From: NORP23 sp050302475
GTDB taxonomy: Bacteria > Pseudomonadota > Alphaproteobacteria > Rhodobacterales > Rhodobacteraceae
Assembly (NCBI GenBank): GCA_050302475.1
Contig: JBNLBF010000016.1
Coordinates: 1 to 64,000, forward strand
Direction of reading: 5' to 3'
Length of the DNA: 64,000 nt
A program made the position numbers and the translations under genes. The notes beneath the pieces were generated by a model that was given only the letters and a program-made list of their open reading frames with translations, had not been told where the DNA came from and searched no databases. Below are positions 7,764 through 16,667 of the stretch, piece after piece; position 1 is the first letter of the stretch, and each line of letters opens with the position of its first letter.

Positions 7764-9098
7764 ATGAGCACGCTGTTGATTAAAAATGCAGACGTTATCG
7801 TGACGATGGACGCGGCGCGGCGCGAATTCCCCGGCGATATTTTCGTGCGCGACGGCGTGATCGAGGCTATCGGTGCCCTGTCCGGCCCGGCGGATGAAAC
7901 CATTGATGCACAGGGCTGTGTTGTGACGCCGGGCTTGGTCAATACCCATCATCACCTCTATCAAACCCTGACCCGCGCGGTCCCCGGCGGGCAGGACGCG
8001 CTGCTGTTTGGCTGGTTGCAAACCCTCTATCCGATCTGGGCACGTATGGGGCCCGAGGAAATGTTTGTGTCCGCCCAAATAGGTCTGGCCGAGCTGGCGT
8101 TGTCTGGCTGCACGATGTCGTCCGATCATCTGTATCTCTACCCGAATGGGGTGCGGCTTGAGGATACCATCGAGGCCGCCAAAACCGTCGGCATCCGTTT
8201 CCACCCCACCCGCGGCTCCATGTCGATTGGCGAGAGTGACGGCGGCCTGCCGCCCGACAGTCTGGTGGAGCGCGAGGCTGACATCCTGACGGATTCGATC
8301 CGCGTTATCGACGCCTTCCATGACCCCAACCCCGGCGCGATGGTCCGCATCGGCCTCGCCCCCTGCTCGCCATTTTCGGTGTCGCGCGAATTGATGCGTG
8401 ACTCGGCGCTGTTGGCGCGGGACAAGGGCGTGATGCTGCACACGCATCTGGCAGAAAACGACGAAGACATCGCCTATAGCTTAGAAAAATTCGGCTGTCG
8501 TCCGGGACAATATGCCGAGGACCTCGGCTGGACCGGCGCTGACGTCTGGCACGCCCATTGCGTGAAACTGGACGCCGGCGAAATCAACCTGTTCGCCCGT
8601 TCCAAGACCGGCGTCGCCCACTGCCCCTGCTCCAACTGTCGTCTGGGATCCGGCATCGCGCCTGTTCGTCAAATGCGCGATGCTGGCATCAACGTCGCGC
8701 TTGGCGTTGATGGCTCGGCCAGCAACGACGCGGGGCATTTGCTATCTGAAGCCCGCCAAGCCCTCCTCCTCCAGCGCGTCGCCAACGGCGCGGACGCCAT
8801 GTCTGCGCGCGAAACGCTGGAAATTGCAACGCTGGGCGGGGCGCAGGTTTTGGGGCGCGATGATCTGGGGTCGCTGGAACCCGGTAAACGCGCCGATCTG
8901 GCGATCTGGGACATGTCAGGGCTGGCAGCAGCAGGCAATTGGGACCCTGTCGCCGCACTGGTCCTGTGCGGCCCGTTCCAGGTTCGCGATCTGATCGTCG
9001 AAGGACGGCGAATTGTCCGCGACGGTCACTTGACCGGGTTAGACCTTGGCAAAGCGATTGAAACGCAGACCCAACTGGCGGCGAAACTTGCTGGCTAG
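7764..9098 (+). CDS. 8-oxoguanine deaminase-like amidohydrolase (AtzB/TrzN branch)
   Basis: A 444-residue metal-dependent amidohydrolase. Landmarks are PGLVNTHHHLYQTLTRA (metal-binding HxH), LHTHLAENDEDI, VWHAHCVKLD and the terminal metal aspartate in LGVDGSASND. Its closest recognisable group is the hydroxydechloroatrazine ethylaminohydrolase / 8-oxoguanine deaminase branch, commonly encoded beside purine catabolism genes. Substrate identity is inferred from family and from the guaD-puuD neighbours. The stop shares CTAG (9095-9098) with the convergent DUF2125 gene. Confidence 0.85.
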   Translation: MSTLLIKNADVIVTMDAARREFPGDIFVRDGVIEAIGALSGPADETIDAQGCVVTPGLVNTHHHLYQTLTRAVPGGQDALLFGWLQTLYPIWARMGPEEMFVSAQIGLAELALSGCTMSSDHLYLYPNGVRLEDTIEAAKTVGIRFHPTRGSMSIGESDGGLPPDSLVEREADILTDSIRVIDAFHDPNPGAMVRIGLAPCSPFSVSRELMRDSALLARDKGVMLHTHLAENDEDIAYSLEKFGCRPGQYAEDLGWTGADVWHAHCVKLDAGEINLFARSKTGVAHCPCSNCRLGSGIAPVRQMRDAGINVALGVDGSASNDAGHLLSEARQALLLQRVANGADAMSARETLEIATLGGAQVLGRDDLGSLEPGKRADLAIWDMSGLAAAGNWDPVAALVLCGPFQVRDLIVEGRRIVRDGHLTGLDLGKAIETQTQLAAKLAG

Positions 9099-10663
9099 TC
9101 CGGCAAATCGAACGGCTCGCCATTGATCGTCAGATTACCGACTTCATCCATGACCAGATCAGCGACGAAATGATCCTCCTCCACCTCGGTTCCAACCATG
9201 TTGATGGCGGAGCGGGCAAGCGCCGCAAGGGTTGCGTCCAGCAGGTTCATCTCCAGCAAATCACTGATCAGTTCCATCGAGCCCTTCAGGTCAACATGCA
9301 GATTTGACGCCATAACCCAGTCCAGCGGATCGCCATACATGTCCGTCAAATCGAGGTTCAGCTCTCCGTCAGCCTCCATCCGCACGCCCATCGCGCTCAG
9401 ACTGTATTCTTCCAGAGCAAGCCGGGCGCGTTCCAGAATAGTCTCCGGATCAGCCTCATCCAACGGATTGGACAATGTGCCTGCGGCCAGGAACACATCC
9501 AAACCGTAGTGAGCAAGGAAATCGAACGGTTCCCGCGGGATACGCGCCTCGTCATCAATTTCGTCCCAAATGCTTTCGCCTAACACCAGATTGCGGATGC
9601 TGGATATATAGCTTCCGGTCAGTTGATCCGCGTCAGTATCAACCGAGAGGTTCAGATCATAGGCCACGCGATCAAGGCTGGCTTCGAAAACGCCGGTCAA
9701 ATCCGGGGCATCCACATCCAGTTGACCACGGATAGCATCTACAAACATCCCAGCGGTTAATTGACCATCGGCATATCCCGCACGAATGCTGAAAGGACCG
9801 ACAAACATACTGTAGTCTCCATATCCGTCGACAACGGAATCGTATTTCGTCTCGAACTGGATATGCATTTCAGCGTCACGAAAGGCTGCAAGGAAATCCA
9901 TGGCTGGCAGATTTTCAAATACCAACTCTTCCGCGAGATCACTGGATTCGTCTTCGTTTAGGTGAATATCTATGTCGCGAATGGTTGTTGCGAAATCAAA
10001 CCTGTTTGAATTCCCCGCACCATAGCTAGAGCGATTCCAGCCATCTAAGGTAAATTCAGTCATCGTAAGCGCACCATCGATCAACACATCATAGTCACCA
10101 ACACGATGTTCGACGGCACCAGAGAAGCTCCGCAGGATCATGCTGAAGCCATTTTCATCGACATAGCTGAATTCGTCATCCGTCAGAGCGAAAGAATAAT
10201 CGACCAGATATGGTGGCAAAATGATTTTTGCATGTGGACCGGAGAAGGTGAATTTCACCGCCTCGGGCGTCCCAGTTGCCAATATCTGAAGGTCGGGGGT
10301 GATGATATCGAACACGGGTGGATTGTAATCACTATCGTCTTCATCAACATAATCGTCATCAATGAAAGTTGCCGTGTTTTTCATGCTGACCGTAATCTCG
10401 ACCGTTCCGTCGGCAAGCTCGGTCAATGTGATCAGCGGAACCGTCACGACGAACCGCTCGGACGGATCATATTCATAGTATGAAAACTCAGCATTTTCCA
10501 AGATCAGACCAGTGTCGGTCGGGGTCTCGGTTTCCACATCAAAGACCGCGCCAGGGAAATCGCCGATCTGTCGAAGCTTCTCAAGGACATCGGTCGCTGT
10601 GACATCCGCGTGGACCGGGGCTGCGACAAGCAGGGCACAGCCAACATATTTAACGATTTTCAT
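9095..10663 (-). CDS. Exported DUF2125-family protein (downstream paralog)
   Basis: A 522-residue protein with a signal peptide (MKIVKYVGCALLVAAPVHADV) and no other clear membrane span, so it is probably periplasmic or lipid-associated. It is rich in Asp and Glu, appears mostly beta-structured, and ends in LTINGEPFDLPD, a terminal motif shared with its upstream neighbour (LYINGLPLSAM). I recognise DUF2125 from this layout; function is unknown. It starts inside the stop of the upstream paralog (ATGA, 10660-10663), so the two are co-translated as a pair. Confidence 0.75.
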   Translation of the reverse strand: MKIVKYVGCALLVAAPVHADVTATDVLEKLRQIGDFPGAVFDVETETPTDTGLILENAEFSYYEYDPSERFVVTVPLITLTELADGTVEITVSMKNTATFIDDDYVDEDDSDYNPPVFDIITPDLQILATGTPEAVKFTFSGPHAKIILPPYLVDYSFALTDDEFSYVDENGFSMILRSFSGAVEHRVGDYDVLIDGALTMTEFTLDGWNRSSYGAGNSNRFDFATTIRDIDIHLNEDESSDLAEELVFENLPAMDFLAAFRDAEMHIQFETKYDSVVDGYGDYSMFVGPFSIRAGYADGQLTAGMFVDAIRGQLDVDAPDLTGVFEASLDRVAYDLNLSVDTDADQLTGSYISSIRNLVLGESIWDEIDDEARIPREPFDFLAHYGLDVFLAAGTLSNPLDEADPETILERARLALEEYSLSAMGVRMEADGELNLDLTDMYGDPLDWVMASNLHVDLKGSMELISDLLEMNLLDATLAALARSAINMVGTEVEEDHFVADLVMDEVGNLTINGEPFDLPD

Positions 10664-12114
10664 TGCAAATTCTCCATCGCGGACAAGGGCAGACCGTTTA
10701 TGTAAAGCTCGCCACCTTCGAACAGGATATCGCTTTCCCAGGCATCATCTTCACCTTCGAGGCGGCGGGCGAATGTGCCAATCACAACCCGCGCACCAAG
10801 ACCCATTTCCCAATCTAACAGTCCGGCATCTTGCAGCGCCGTAATCAGGGCAAACGGTCCCGAGAAATTGACAGACCCGGTACCGCGATAGTCCCCCGAC
10901 CCGGGAACCCGCGCGATTTCTCCACGCCCGAACAGTTCAATCCCAAAGCCCGAGAAGTTCAGATACCGCAGGGCGGCAGAGGCTTCGCCGAAATCCAGCG
11001 TGTTTATGATGTTTTCCCAGTCTGTGTCCTGTTCAACATTGCCCTCAATGTTCATACTAAGCTGAAAAGGGTCGCGCGGGATAACATCAGGCAGATCAAT
11101 TTCTGCCCAAGCCTCGTCCGCAAGTGTGACATCAGTGAAGGCCAGTTCAAACGACGCCGGTGTCAGCGTCTCCTCCGGTGGAACAGCATAGGTAAGCGCA
11201 CCGGCAATTTCAGAAACTGTCATCAGACCGTCGACCTGAATGTCCGGATTATCAATATCGATACGCAAATCACCGAGGGATACACCCCCTTCCATTGCGT
11301 AACCGCCAGAGATGAAGTCAAATTGAGAATTGCTAATGTTGACGCCAACCCGCTCGGTGATGCCATCCTCGGTCGATGTTACGCTGGCAGTAATCGGACC
11401 TGTGGTCAGATATTGTTCGAGCGCATGTCCTGCACGCACCCAGTTTATAATGTCGTCTGTTGGCACAATGGGATTGATCGCACTGGACGAAATATCTTCG
11501 ATCCGGATATCAAGTGTCCCGCTCCCAACGGCTTCAGGAATAACACCTGACAGCGTTATATAATCAACTTCGAACGCCATGCTGACCACACCGGGATCAG
11601 TTGTGAAATCCAATTCTGTATCTGTGGTAGCCGCGCCCAACGTCATAGACATATTCACGGTTTCTTCGTCGTCAAAGCTGCCCTGCATCTCAATCGTAGA
11701 CCCTGTATCGCTATAGGTCAGAATGATATTATCCGGAGTGCCCGTGGCGAGGACGCTCACCGGTTCGTTTGTGCGGATGACATTCCTGAAACTCATCTCG
11801 CGGCCAAGATCATCTTCGAAATTTATCGCCTGATAGAAGCTCTGTGGCACGCTAATGATGATTCCGCCTTCGCCGTCAGGTGTCAGCGTCATGTATTCGA
11901 TGAAGGATGTGACATCCCCATCGGGTTGAAGCTGAGACATCATGACATTTCGAAAGGTGCGCGAGTCGCCCTCTTCGATCATCTCTTCATATGAAAATGA
12001 TCCACCACTGAGGTCCAGAAACCTTTCAGAGGCGGATTGGACATCATCAACCGTCAGATCAGCAAATACGGGGGTTGCGAACAGAATCGCGGTGCTAAAA
12101 ATTAATTTTTTCAT
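10660..12114 (-). CDS. Exported DUF2125-family protein (upstream paralog)
   Basis: A 484-residue protein starting at the ATG at 12114 (MKKLIFSTAILFATPVFADLT), which gives a clean signal peptide. An in-frame codon at 12150 would add 12 residues ahead of it, inside the acpP terminator. The mature part is acidic and beta-rich. It shares with the downstream protein a DV/DDV start after cleavage, a TGTP segment near residue 115-120, an IPR[DE]PF block near residue 350 and the final L-x-INGxP motif. Tandem arrangement and ATGA overlap point to joint function, perhaps as an envelope complex; that is inference. Confidence 0.75.
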   Translation of the reverse strand: MKKLIFSTAILFATPVFADLTVDDVQSASERFLDLSGGSFSYEEMIEEGDSRTFRNVMMSQLQPDGDVTSFIEYMTLTPDGEGGIIISVPQSFYQAINFEDDLGREMSFRNVIRTNEPVSVLATGTPDNIILTYSDTGSTIEMQGSFDDEETVNMSMTLGAATTDTELDFTTDPGVVSMAFEVDYITLSGVIPEAVGSGTLDIRIEDISSSAINPIVPTDDIINWVRAGHALEQYLTTGPITASVTSTEDGITERVGVNISNSQFDFISGGYAMEGGVSLGDLRIDIDNPDIQVDGLMTVSEIAGALTYAVPPEETLTPASFELAFTDVTLADEAWAEIDLPDVIPRDPFQLSMNIEGNVEQDTDWENIINTLDFGEASAALRYLNFSGFGIELFGRGEIARVPGSGDYRGTGSVNFSGPFALITALQDAGLLDWEMGLGARVVIGTFARRLEGEDDAWESDILFEGGELYINGLPLSAMENLQ

Positions 12115-12148
12115 GCGGCGATAATGTCGGTTTTGCAGGCAGGATGCC

Positions 12149-12185
12149 ACAAAAAAACGGCGCCCGAAGGGACGCCGTTTCGTTC
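12149..12185 (-). terminator. Rho-independent terminator of acpP
   Basis: Read leftward, AAACGGCG and CGCCGTTT arms enclose a short loop, followed by a run of seven T. It lies just beyond the acpP stop at 12201 and isolates acpP from the DUF2125 pair. Confidence 0.85.
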
Positions 12186-12200
12186 GCTCGTGCGAAAAAC

Positions 12201-12434
12201 TTAGGAGTTTTCGGTGATGAACTTCACCGCGTCGCCAAACGACTGAATGTTCTCGGCGGCGTCGTCCGGGATCTCGATACCGAATTCTTCTTCGAAAGCC
12301 ATAACCAGCTCTACGGTGTCGAGGCTGTCTGCGCCCAGATCGTCAATGAACGAAGCGCCTTCAGTTACTTTGGCTTCGTCAACGCTCAGGTGCTCGACAA
12401 CAATTTTCTTTACGCGATCTGCGATGTCGCTCAT
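12201..12434 (-). CDS. acpP: Acyl carrier protein
   Basis: An acidic 77-residue protein that carries acyl intermediates of fatty acid synthesis on a phosphopantetheine arm. The attachment site is Ser37 in LGADSLDTVELVMAFEEEFG, the classical DSL motif, and the helix III region EIPDDAAENI is also typical. It is followed by its own terminator and preceded by about 215 non-coding bases, so it is probably a highly expressed single-gene transcript. Its usual partners fabG and fabD lie upstream beyond a creatinase gene, and fabF is about 44 kb away. Confidence 0.97.
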   Translation of the reverse strand: MSDIADRVKKIVVEHLSVDEAKVTEGASFIDDLGADSLDTVELVMAFEEEFGIEIPDDAAENIQSFGDAVKFITENS

Positions 12435-12568
12435 GTTTTCATCCTCGTTTCTTTAAGGCCGCGTCTGGCCGACTTGATTAACTTTCAGTGCCGCTTAATG
12501 CGGCCCATTCGGATTCGTCAGCGGCAATAGTGCCACAGGATATCACCCTCGGCAATTCCACGGCAGGG

Positions 12569-12596
12569 CCTATAGCACACTGTCAAAGAATGGCAA
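12569..12596 (-). promoter_or_regulatory. Candidate acpP promoter
   Basis: Leftward -35 TTGCCA (12596-12591) and -10 TATAGG (12574-12569) are separated by 16 bases in the acpP leader. The -10 is only a partial match to consensus. The rest of the 12435-12650 spacer holds only the creatinase hairpin. Confidence 0.35.
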
Positions 12597-12618
12597 ATGG
12601 TTTGTGAGATGTGGGGTG

Positions 12619-12645
12619 TGCGCCAACAATATCAACATTGGCGCA
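12619..12645 (-). terminator. Hairpin after creatinase, possible terminator
   Basis: TGCGCCAA (12619-12626) and TTGGCGCA (12638-12645) form a perfect 8-base stem with an 11-base loop, 6 bases beyond the creatinase stop. No T-run follows, so termination strength is uncertain. Confidence 0.5.
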
Positions 12646-12650
12646 TTGAA

Positions 12651-13850
12651 TCACATAATATTCGTGTCAGGACCATAGGGAAAATCCGTAATATTTTCGG
12701 CACTTTCTTCCGTCAGGATCAGGATATCATGTTCGCGATAACCACCTGCCCCGGCTTGTCCTTCGGGGATCGTTAACATCGGCTCCATGGACACAACCAT
12801 GCCGGATTCCAGCACCGTGTCGATGTCTTCGCGCAGCTCCAGCCCGGCTTCGCGGCCATAATAATGCGAAAGGACCCCGAAAGAGTGGCCGTAGCCAAAC
12901 GAGCGATATTGCAGCAGGTTCTGATCTTCGAAGAAGCGGTTGATTTCGGCGGTAATGCCGGAACATGTCGCGCCGGGTTTGATCAGAGAGATACCGAGTT
13001 CGTGGGCGGCGACGTTTGCCTCCCATATCTTTCGCGATGCGGCATCTGGTTCGCCGATAAACAGCGTGCGTTCCAGCGCGGTATAATAGCCATTTATCAT
13101 CGGGAACGTGTTGAGGGACAGGATATCACCCTGTTGCAACACCCTGCCCGTCACCGGATTATGCGCCCCGTCGGTATTCAACCCTGATTGGAACCACACC
13201 CAGGTGTCGCGATATTCCGCGTCGGGGAAGCTGGCGGCGATCTCGGCCTCCATCGCATCACGACCAGCCATGGCAACGTCAATTTCGCGTACACCGGGGC
13301 GGATGGCATCGCGGATGGCGTAGCCACCGACATCAGCGATACGGGCGCCCTCGCGGATCAGGGCGCGTTCAGCGTCAGATTTTACCATGCGCTGGCGCAT
13401 TGTGTTGGGGGCTATATCGAAGGTCTCGGCAGTCAGGAAATCGGCAAGTTTGGCAGATTGGAGGAGCGTCAGATGATCTCCTTCGATCCCGACGCGCCCC
13501 GCCCCGTTTACGACTGATGCCGCAGCGCGCCAATAATTGTCCCGTTCCCAATCCGTATAAACGATATTTTCAAACGCCCCGCGCCGCCAGGGCTGACCGG
13601 CGTCGATCCCGGCGGACAAAGTGACGGCACGATCTTGCGTCACGACCAGCCCATAGGGGCGACCAAAGCTGCAATACAAAAAGCCCGAATAATAGGCGAT
13701 ATTGTGCATCGAGGTGAGGATCACCGCCGGAATATCGCGCGCCGACATGATGTCGCGCAACCCCGCCAGTCGGGTATCATATTCGGATTGCGCAAACGGC
13801 AGTTTCGCCCGTTCGCCGTTGTGGAATTCGTAGAAATGGGGTCTGTCCAT
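12651..13850 (-). CDS. Creatinase (creatine amidinohydrolase), M24 pita-bread fold
   Basis: A 399-residue protein of the M24 fold that lacks the metalloprotease ligands and matches creatinase throughout: YYSGFLYCSFGR, ISAGID-type LSAGIDAGQPWRR, the catalytic His230 in GLNTDGAHNPVTG (equivalent to His232 of Pseudomonas creatinase), YTALERTLF, FGYGHSFGV and the terminal FPYGPDTNI. The enzyme hydrolyses creatine to sarcosine and urea. It sits between fabG and acpP, genes it has no pathway link to, while purine nitrogen-salvage genes lie a few kilobases left. No sarcosine oxidase or transporter is visible nearby. Confidence 0.88.
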   Translation of the reverse strand: MDRPHFYEFHNGERAKLPFAQSEYDTRLAGLRDIMSARDIPAVILTSMHNIAYYSGFLYCSFGRPYGLVVTQDRAVTLSAGIDAGQPWRRGAFENIVYTDWERDNYWRAAASVVNGAGRVGIEGDHLTLLQSAKLADFLTAETFDIAPNTMRQRMVKSDAERALIREGARIADVGGYAIRDAIRPGVREIDVAMAGRDAMEAEIAASFPDAEYRDTWVWFQSGLNTDGAHNPVTGRVLQQGDILSLNTFPMINGYYTALERTLFIGEPDAASRKIWEANVAAHELGISLIKPGATCSGITAEINRFFEDQNLLQYRSFGYGHSFGVLSHYYGREAGLELREDIDTVLESGMVVSMEPMLTIPEGQAGAGGYREHDILILTEESAENITDFPYGPDTNIM

Positions 13851-13984
13851 GGTGGATCTCCCTCTCAGGAGTCCCGGCGTTCAGGACGTGAAGCGGATGT
13901 CCCGCGGGCCGACCAGAGGTCCGGCGACGCCATCGCCTTGGCCCACAGGGATGTTAGGACGCAGAATTACCCGCGTCCAGCCCT

Positions 13985-14722
13985 TTAGATCATCACCATG
14001 CCACCGTTGACGTGTAGCGTCTGGCCAGTGGTATAGGCGGCCTCGTCAGATGCCAGATAGAGCGTCGCGGCCGCGATTTCCTCCGACGTGCCCATCCGGC
14101 CCATCGGGACACCTGCCAGCAGCTTTTCCTTTTGATCATCGGTCAAAACATCGGTCATCGCAGTTGTAATGAAACCCGGTGCCACGCAGTTCACCGTGAT
14201 CCCGCGAGAGGCAACTTCGTAAGCAACCGATTTGGACATGCCAATCACACCCGCCTTGGAGGCCGCGTAATTCGCCTGCCCCGGATTACCTGTGACACCA
14301 ACGATGGAGGAAATATTCACAATCCGCCCCCAGCGCGATTTCATCATCCCGCGGATCGACGCGCGCATCAGGCGCATAGTCGAAGACAGGTTGATATCCA
14401 GAACGGTATCCCATTCCTCGTCCGACATGCGCATGAAGATATTGTCCTTGGTCACACCGGCATTGTTGACCAGAATATCGAGCGATCCCATTGCCTCGGC
14501 CGCCTGTTTGGGCAGTTCGACCACCGCGGCAGCGTCCGACAGGTTGCAGGGCAGAACATGGGCACGTTCACCCAATTCCCCCGCCAACGCGTTCAACGGA
14601 TCAACCCGCGTACCGGACAAGGCAACGGTCGCCCCTTGCGCATGCAAAGCCTTCGCAATGGCTCCGCCGATTCCCCCCGAAGCACCGGTTACAAGTGCGT
14701 TTTTCCCTGTCAGATCAAACAT
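13985..14722 (-). CDS. fabG: 3-oxoacyl-ACP reductase
   Basis: A 245-residue short-chain dehydrogenase/reductase that reduces 3-oxoacyl-ACP with NADPH. The nucleotide motif TGASGGIGGAIA, NNAGVTKDN, catalytic Ser in NISSIVG and the YAASK motif are all present, and the C-terminus GQTLHVNGGMVMI is typical for FabG. It lies downstream of fabD, separated by the inserted EcsC-family gene. In many bacteria acpP follows directly; here creatinase intervenes. Confidence for the enzyme class is high. Confidence 0.93.
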   Translation of the reverse strand: MFDLTGKNALVTGASGGIGGAIAKALHAQGATVALSGTRVDPLNALAGELGERAHVLPCNLSDAAAVVELPKQAAEAMGSLDILVNNAGVTKDNIFMRMSDEEWDTVLDINLSSTMRLMRASIRGMMKSRWGRIVNISSIVGVTGNPGQANYAASKAGVIGMSKSVAYEVASRGITVNCVAPGFITTAMTDVLTDDQKEKLLAGVPMGRMGTSEEIAAATLYLASDEAAYTTGQTLHVNGGMVMI

Positions 14723-14760
14723 GGTCTCTCCCTTATCACGTTGGGAAGTGTTTCGCCGAC

Positions 14761-15552
14761 CTAGCGCTTTTCGTCAACACTTGCTTTGAAGGCGGTTGCG
14801 ATCATGTCCGCGCTATGATCCCGGGCCAGCTTTCGCAACCGAAACCGTACATGCGCCATTTTCTGATAATATTGCATGAAGGACCAGTTCACCCCGGCAC
14901 CCGTCACCGCGCCAAGGATCGGCACCGCCTGCGCGGCCAATTTGTTTGACAGGACCGCCGCGAAACGCGGGGCGACATACTGGATGACATTCTGAACCGC
15001 CTGCCCCGAAATCGCGACGCGCGCACTGATATATCCCACATCGATATTATCGTCGCTCTCCAGCGGCCCACCGCTGCCGAATACCTTGATACATTCGAGG
15101 CGAACTTCTTCGGAGGTCACATCCTCCTGATATTCCGCCGCGATGTTCTGGATGGAGCGCAGGACAAGCGCGACCGTCACCGGAATTTCCGCCGTTGCCG
15201 AGGCCAACCCCGCCACCCCGCCAAAGGCACCCGACAGCGTTGCCGCTGCCTGATGGGCTTTTTCGCCCGAAACACGATTTAGAATGGTCTCCAGACGGCT
15301 GCCCTCTGGCGCCGACCGGGTCCAGTTGGCGGTGCCGTAGGCGGTCAGAAGTCCGGATTTCACCAGGTCAGAGACTTTTGCCAGAAATTCATCCGACAGC
15401 CATTTGGTCCCACCAACCGCCTTCTCGCCCCCGAAATTGATCAGTTTGATCAGCAGGGTATCCGCGGATTTGTACTGGTAGGCGATATCCTGAATCTCCG
15501 CCAATACTTCAGGCGGAAGTTCTTGTTTTTCAAGGATTACTTCGTCAGACAT
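14761..15552 (-). CDS. EcsC-family protein
   Basis: A 263-residue protein starting at MSDEVILEKQELPPEVL (ATG at 15552); a 41-residue upstream extension would reach into the spacer after fabD and is unlikely. A Gly/Ala-rich hydrophobic stretch (TLSGAFGGVAGLASATAEIP, about residues 103-122) and a second one (LAAQAVPILGAVTGAGVNW) are hallmarks of the EcsC family, which is membrane-associated and of unknown role. It lies between fabD and fabG on the same strand, so it may be co-transcribed with lipid synthesis genes. Confidence 0.8.
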   Translation of the reverse strand: MSDEVILEKQELPPEVLAEIQDIAYQYKSADTLLIKLINFGGEKAVGGTKWLSDEFLAKVSDLVKSGLLTAYGTANWTRSAPEGSRLETILNRVSGEKAHQAAATLSGAFGGVAGLASATAEIPVTVALVLRSIQNIAAEYQEDVTSEEVRLECIKVFGSGGPLESDDNIDVGYISARVAISGQAVQNVIQYVAPRFAAVLSNKLAAQAVPILGAVTGAGVNWSFMQYYQKMAHVRFRLRKLARDHSADMIATAFKASVDEKR

Positions 15553-15607
15553 ATCCCTATCCCAACTGACAAACGTCAGGATAGAGGTATGGTGAGCGGG
15601 CCAAATA

Positions 15608-16540
15608 TCAAGATTGCGCGGCAGCTTTTGCCCCGTCGGGATCATTGATGGCAACACAGGTTGCCTCGCGATCAATCCGGCGGATCATGCCGGAAAGGGC
15701 TTTGCCAGCACCCACTTCCCAGTATTCGGTCACGCCTTGCGCCGACATAAACTGCACCGATTCCCGCCAGCGCACGGAGCCGGTGACCTGCTCCACCAGA
15801 TGTGTGCGCAACTGTGCGGGGTCATCGCAAGCCTCGGCCAGCACGTTGACCACGACGGGCACTTTGGGTGCGGAAAACTGAACCTCATCCAAAGCTTCCG
15901 CCATGACCTGTGCAGCGGGTTCCATCAGCGCACAATGGAACGGGGCGCTGACGGGCAGTAGCAATGCACGTTTCGCGCCGGCCTCCTTAGCCAACTCAAC
16001 GGCACGTTCCACGGCTTCCTTGTGGCCCGACACAACCACCTGACCCGGATCATTGTCATTGGCCGCCTGACAGACCTGCCCTTCCGCCGCCGTTTCGGCA
16101 ATCTCTTTCGCAGCGGCAAAATCGAGGCCCAGAAGCGCGGCCATGGCACCAACACCGACGGGCACGGCCTCCTGCATTGCCTTGCCCCGGGTTTTCAGAA
16201 GTCGCGCGGTATCCGCGAGCGTCAGAACGCCTGCCGCACAAAGCGCTGAATATTCGCCCAGTGAATGTCCCGCAACATATGCGGCGGCGTCAACCGTCAC
16301 CCCTTCGGCATTCAATGCAGCCATTGCCGCCATCGAGGTCGCCATCAGCGCCGGTTGCGCATTTTCCGTTAGCGTCAGATCAGCAATATCCCCGGTCCAG
16401 ATCAGGCCGGACAGATCTTGGCCCAGCGCCTCGTCCACTTCGTCAAAAACGGCTTTTGCGGTCGGATAGGCATCAGCAAATGCCTTTCCCATCCCAATAG
16501 ATTGTGCGCCCTGTCCCGGAAATACGAATGCTTTGCTCAT
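15608..16540 (-). CDS. fabD: Malonyl-CoA:ACP transacylase
   Basis: A 310-residue enzyme that loads malonyl groups onto ACP. The N-terminal FVFPGQGAQSIGMG, the nucleophile Ser93 in VAGHSLGEYSAL, and the catalytic His region SAPFHCALM are complete. The C-terminus WEVGAGKALSGMIRRID is also typical. Fab genes read leftward from here: fabD, EcsC-family gene, fabG, creatinase, acpP. The region upstream (16541-16667) is AT-rich and shared with the divergent exported protein at 16668. Confidence 0.95.
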   Translation of the reverse strand: MSKAFVFPGQGAQSIGMGKAFADAYPTAKAVFDEVDEALGQDLSGLIWTGDIADLTLTENAQPALMATSMAAMAALNAEGVTVDAAAYVAGHSLGEYSALCAAGVLTLADTARLLKTRGKAMQEAVPVGVGAMAALLGLDFAAAKEIAETAAEGQVCQAANDNDPGQVVVSGHKEAVERAVELAKEAGAKRALLLPVSAPFHCALMEPAAQVMAEALDEVQFSAPKVPVVVNVLAEACDDPAQLRTHLVEQVTGSVRWRESVQFMSAQGVTEYWEVGAGKALSGMIRRIDREATCVAINDPDGAKAAAQS

Positions 16541-16667
16541 GTTACTCTCGATTCATTTATGTGAGGAATGTCATATAGTTTTCATACAATTCCGTGAATG
16601 CTGAGTCACAAAATATTTGCATTGAGCGCTCAGGCATGGATAATTTTAATTAGGAGGACGCGTAAAT

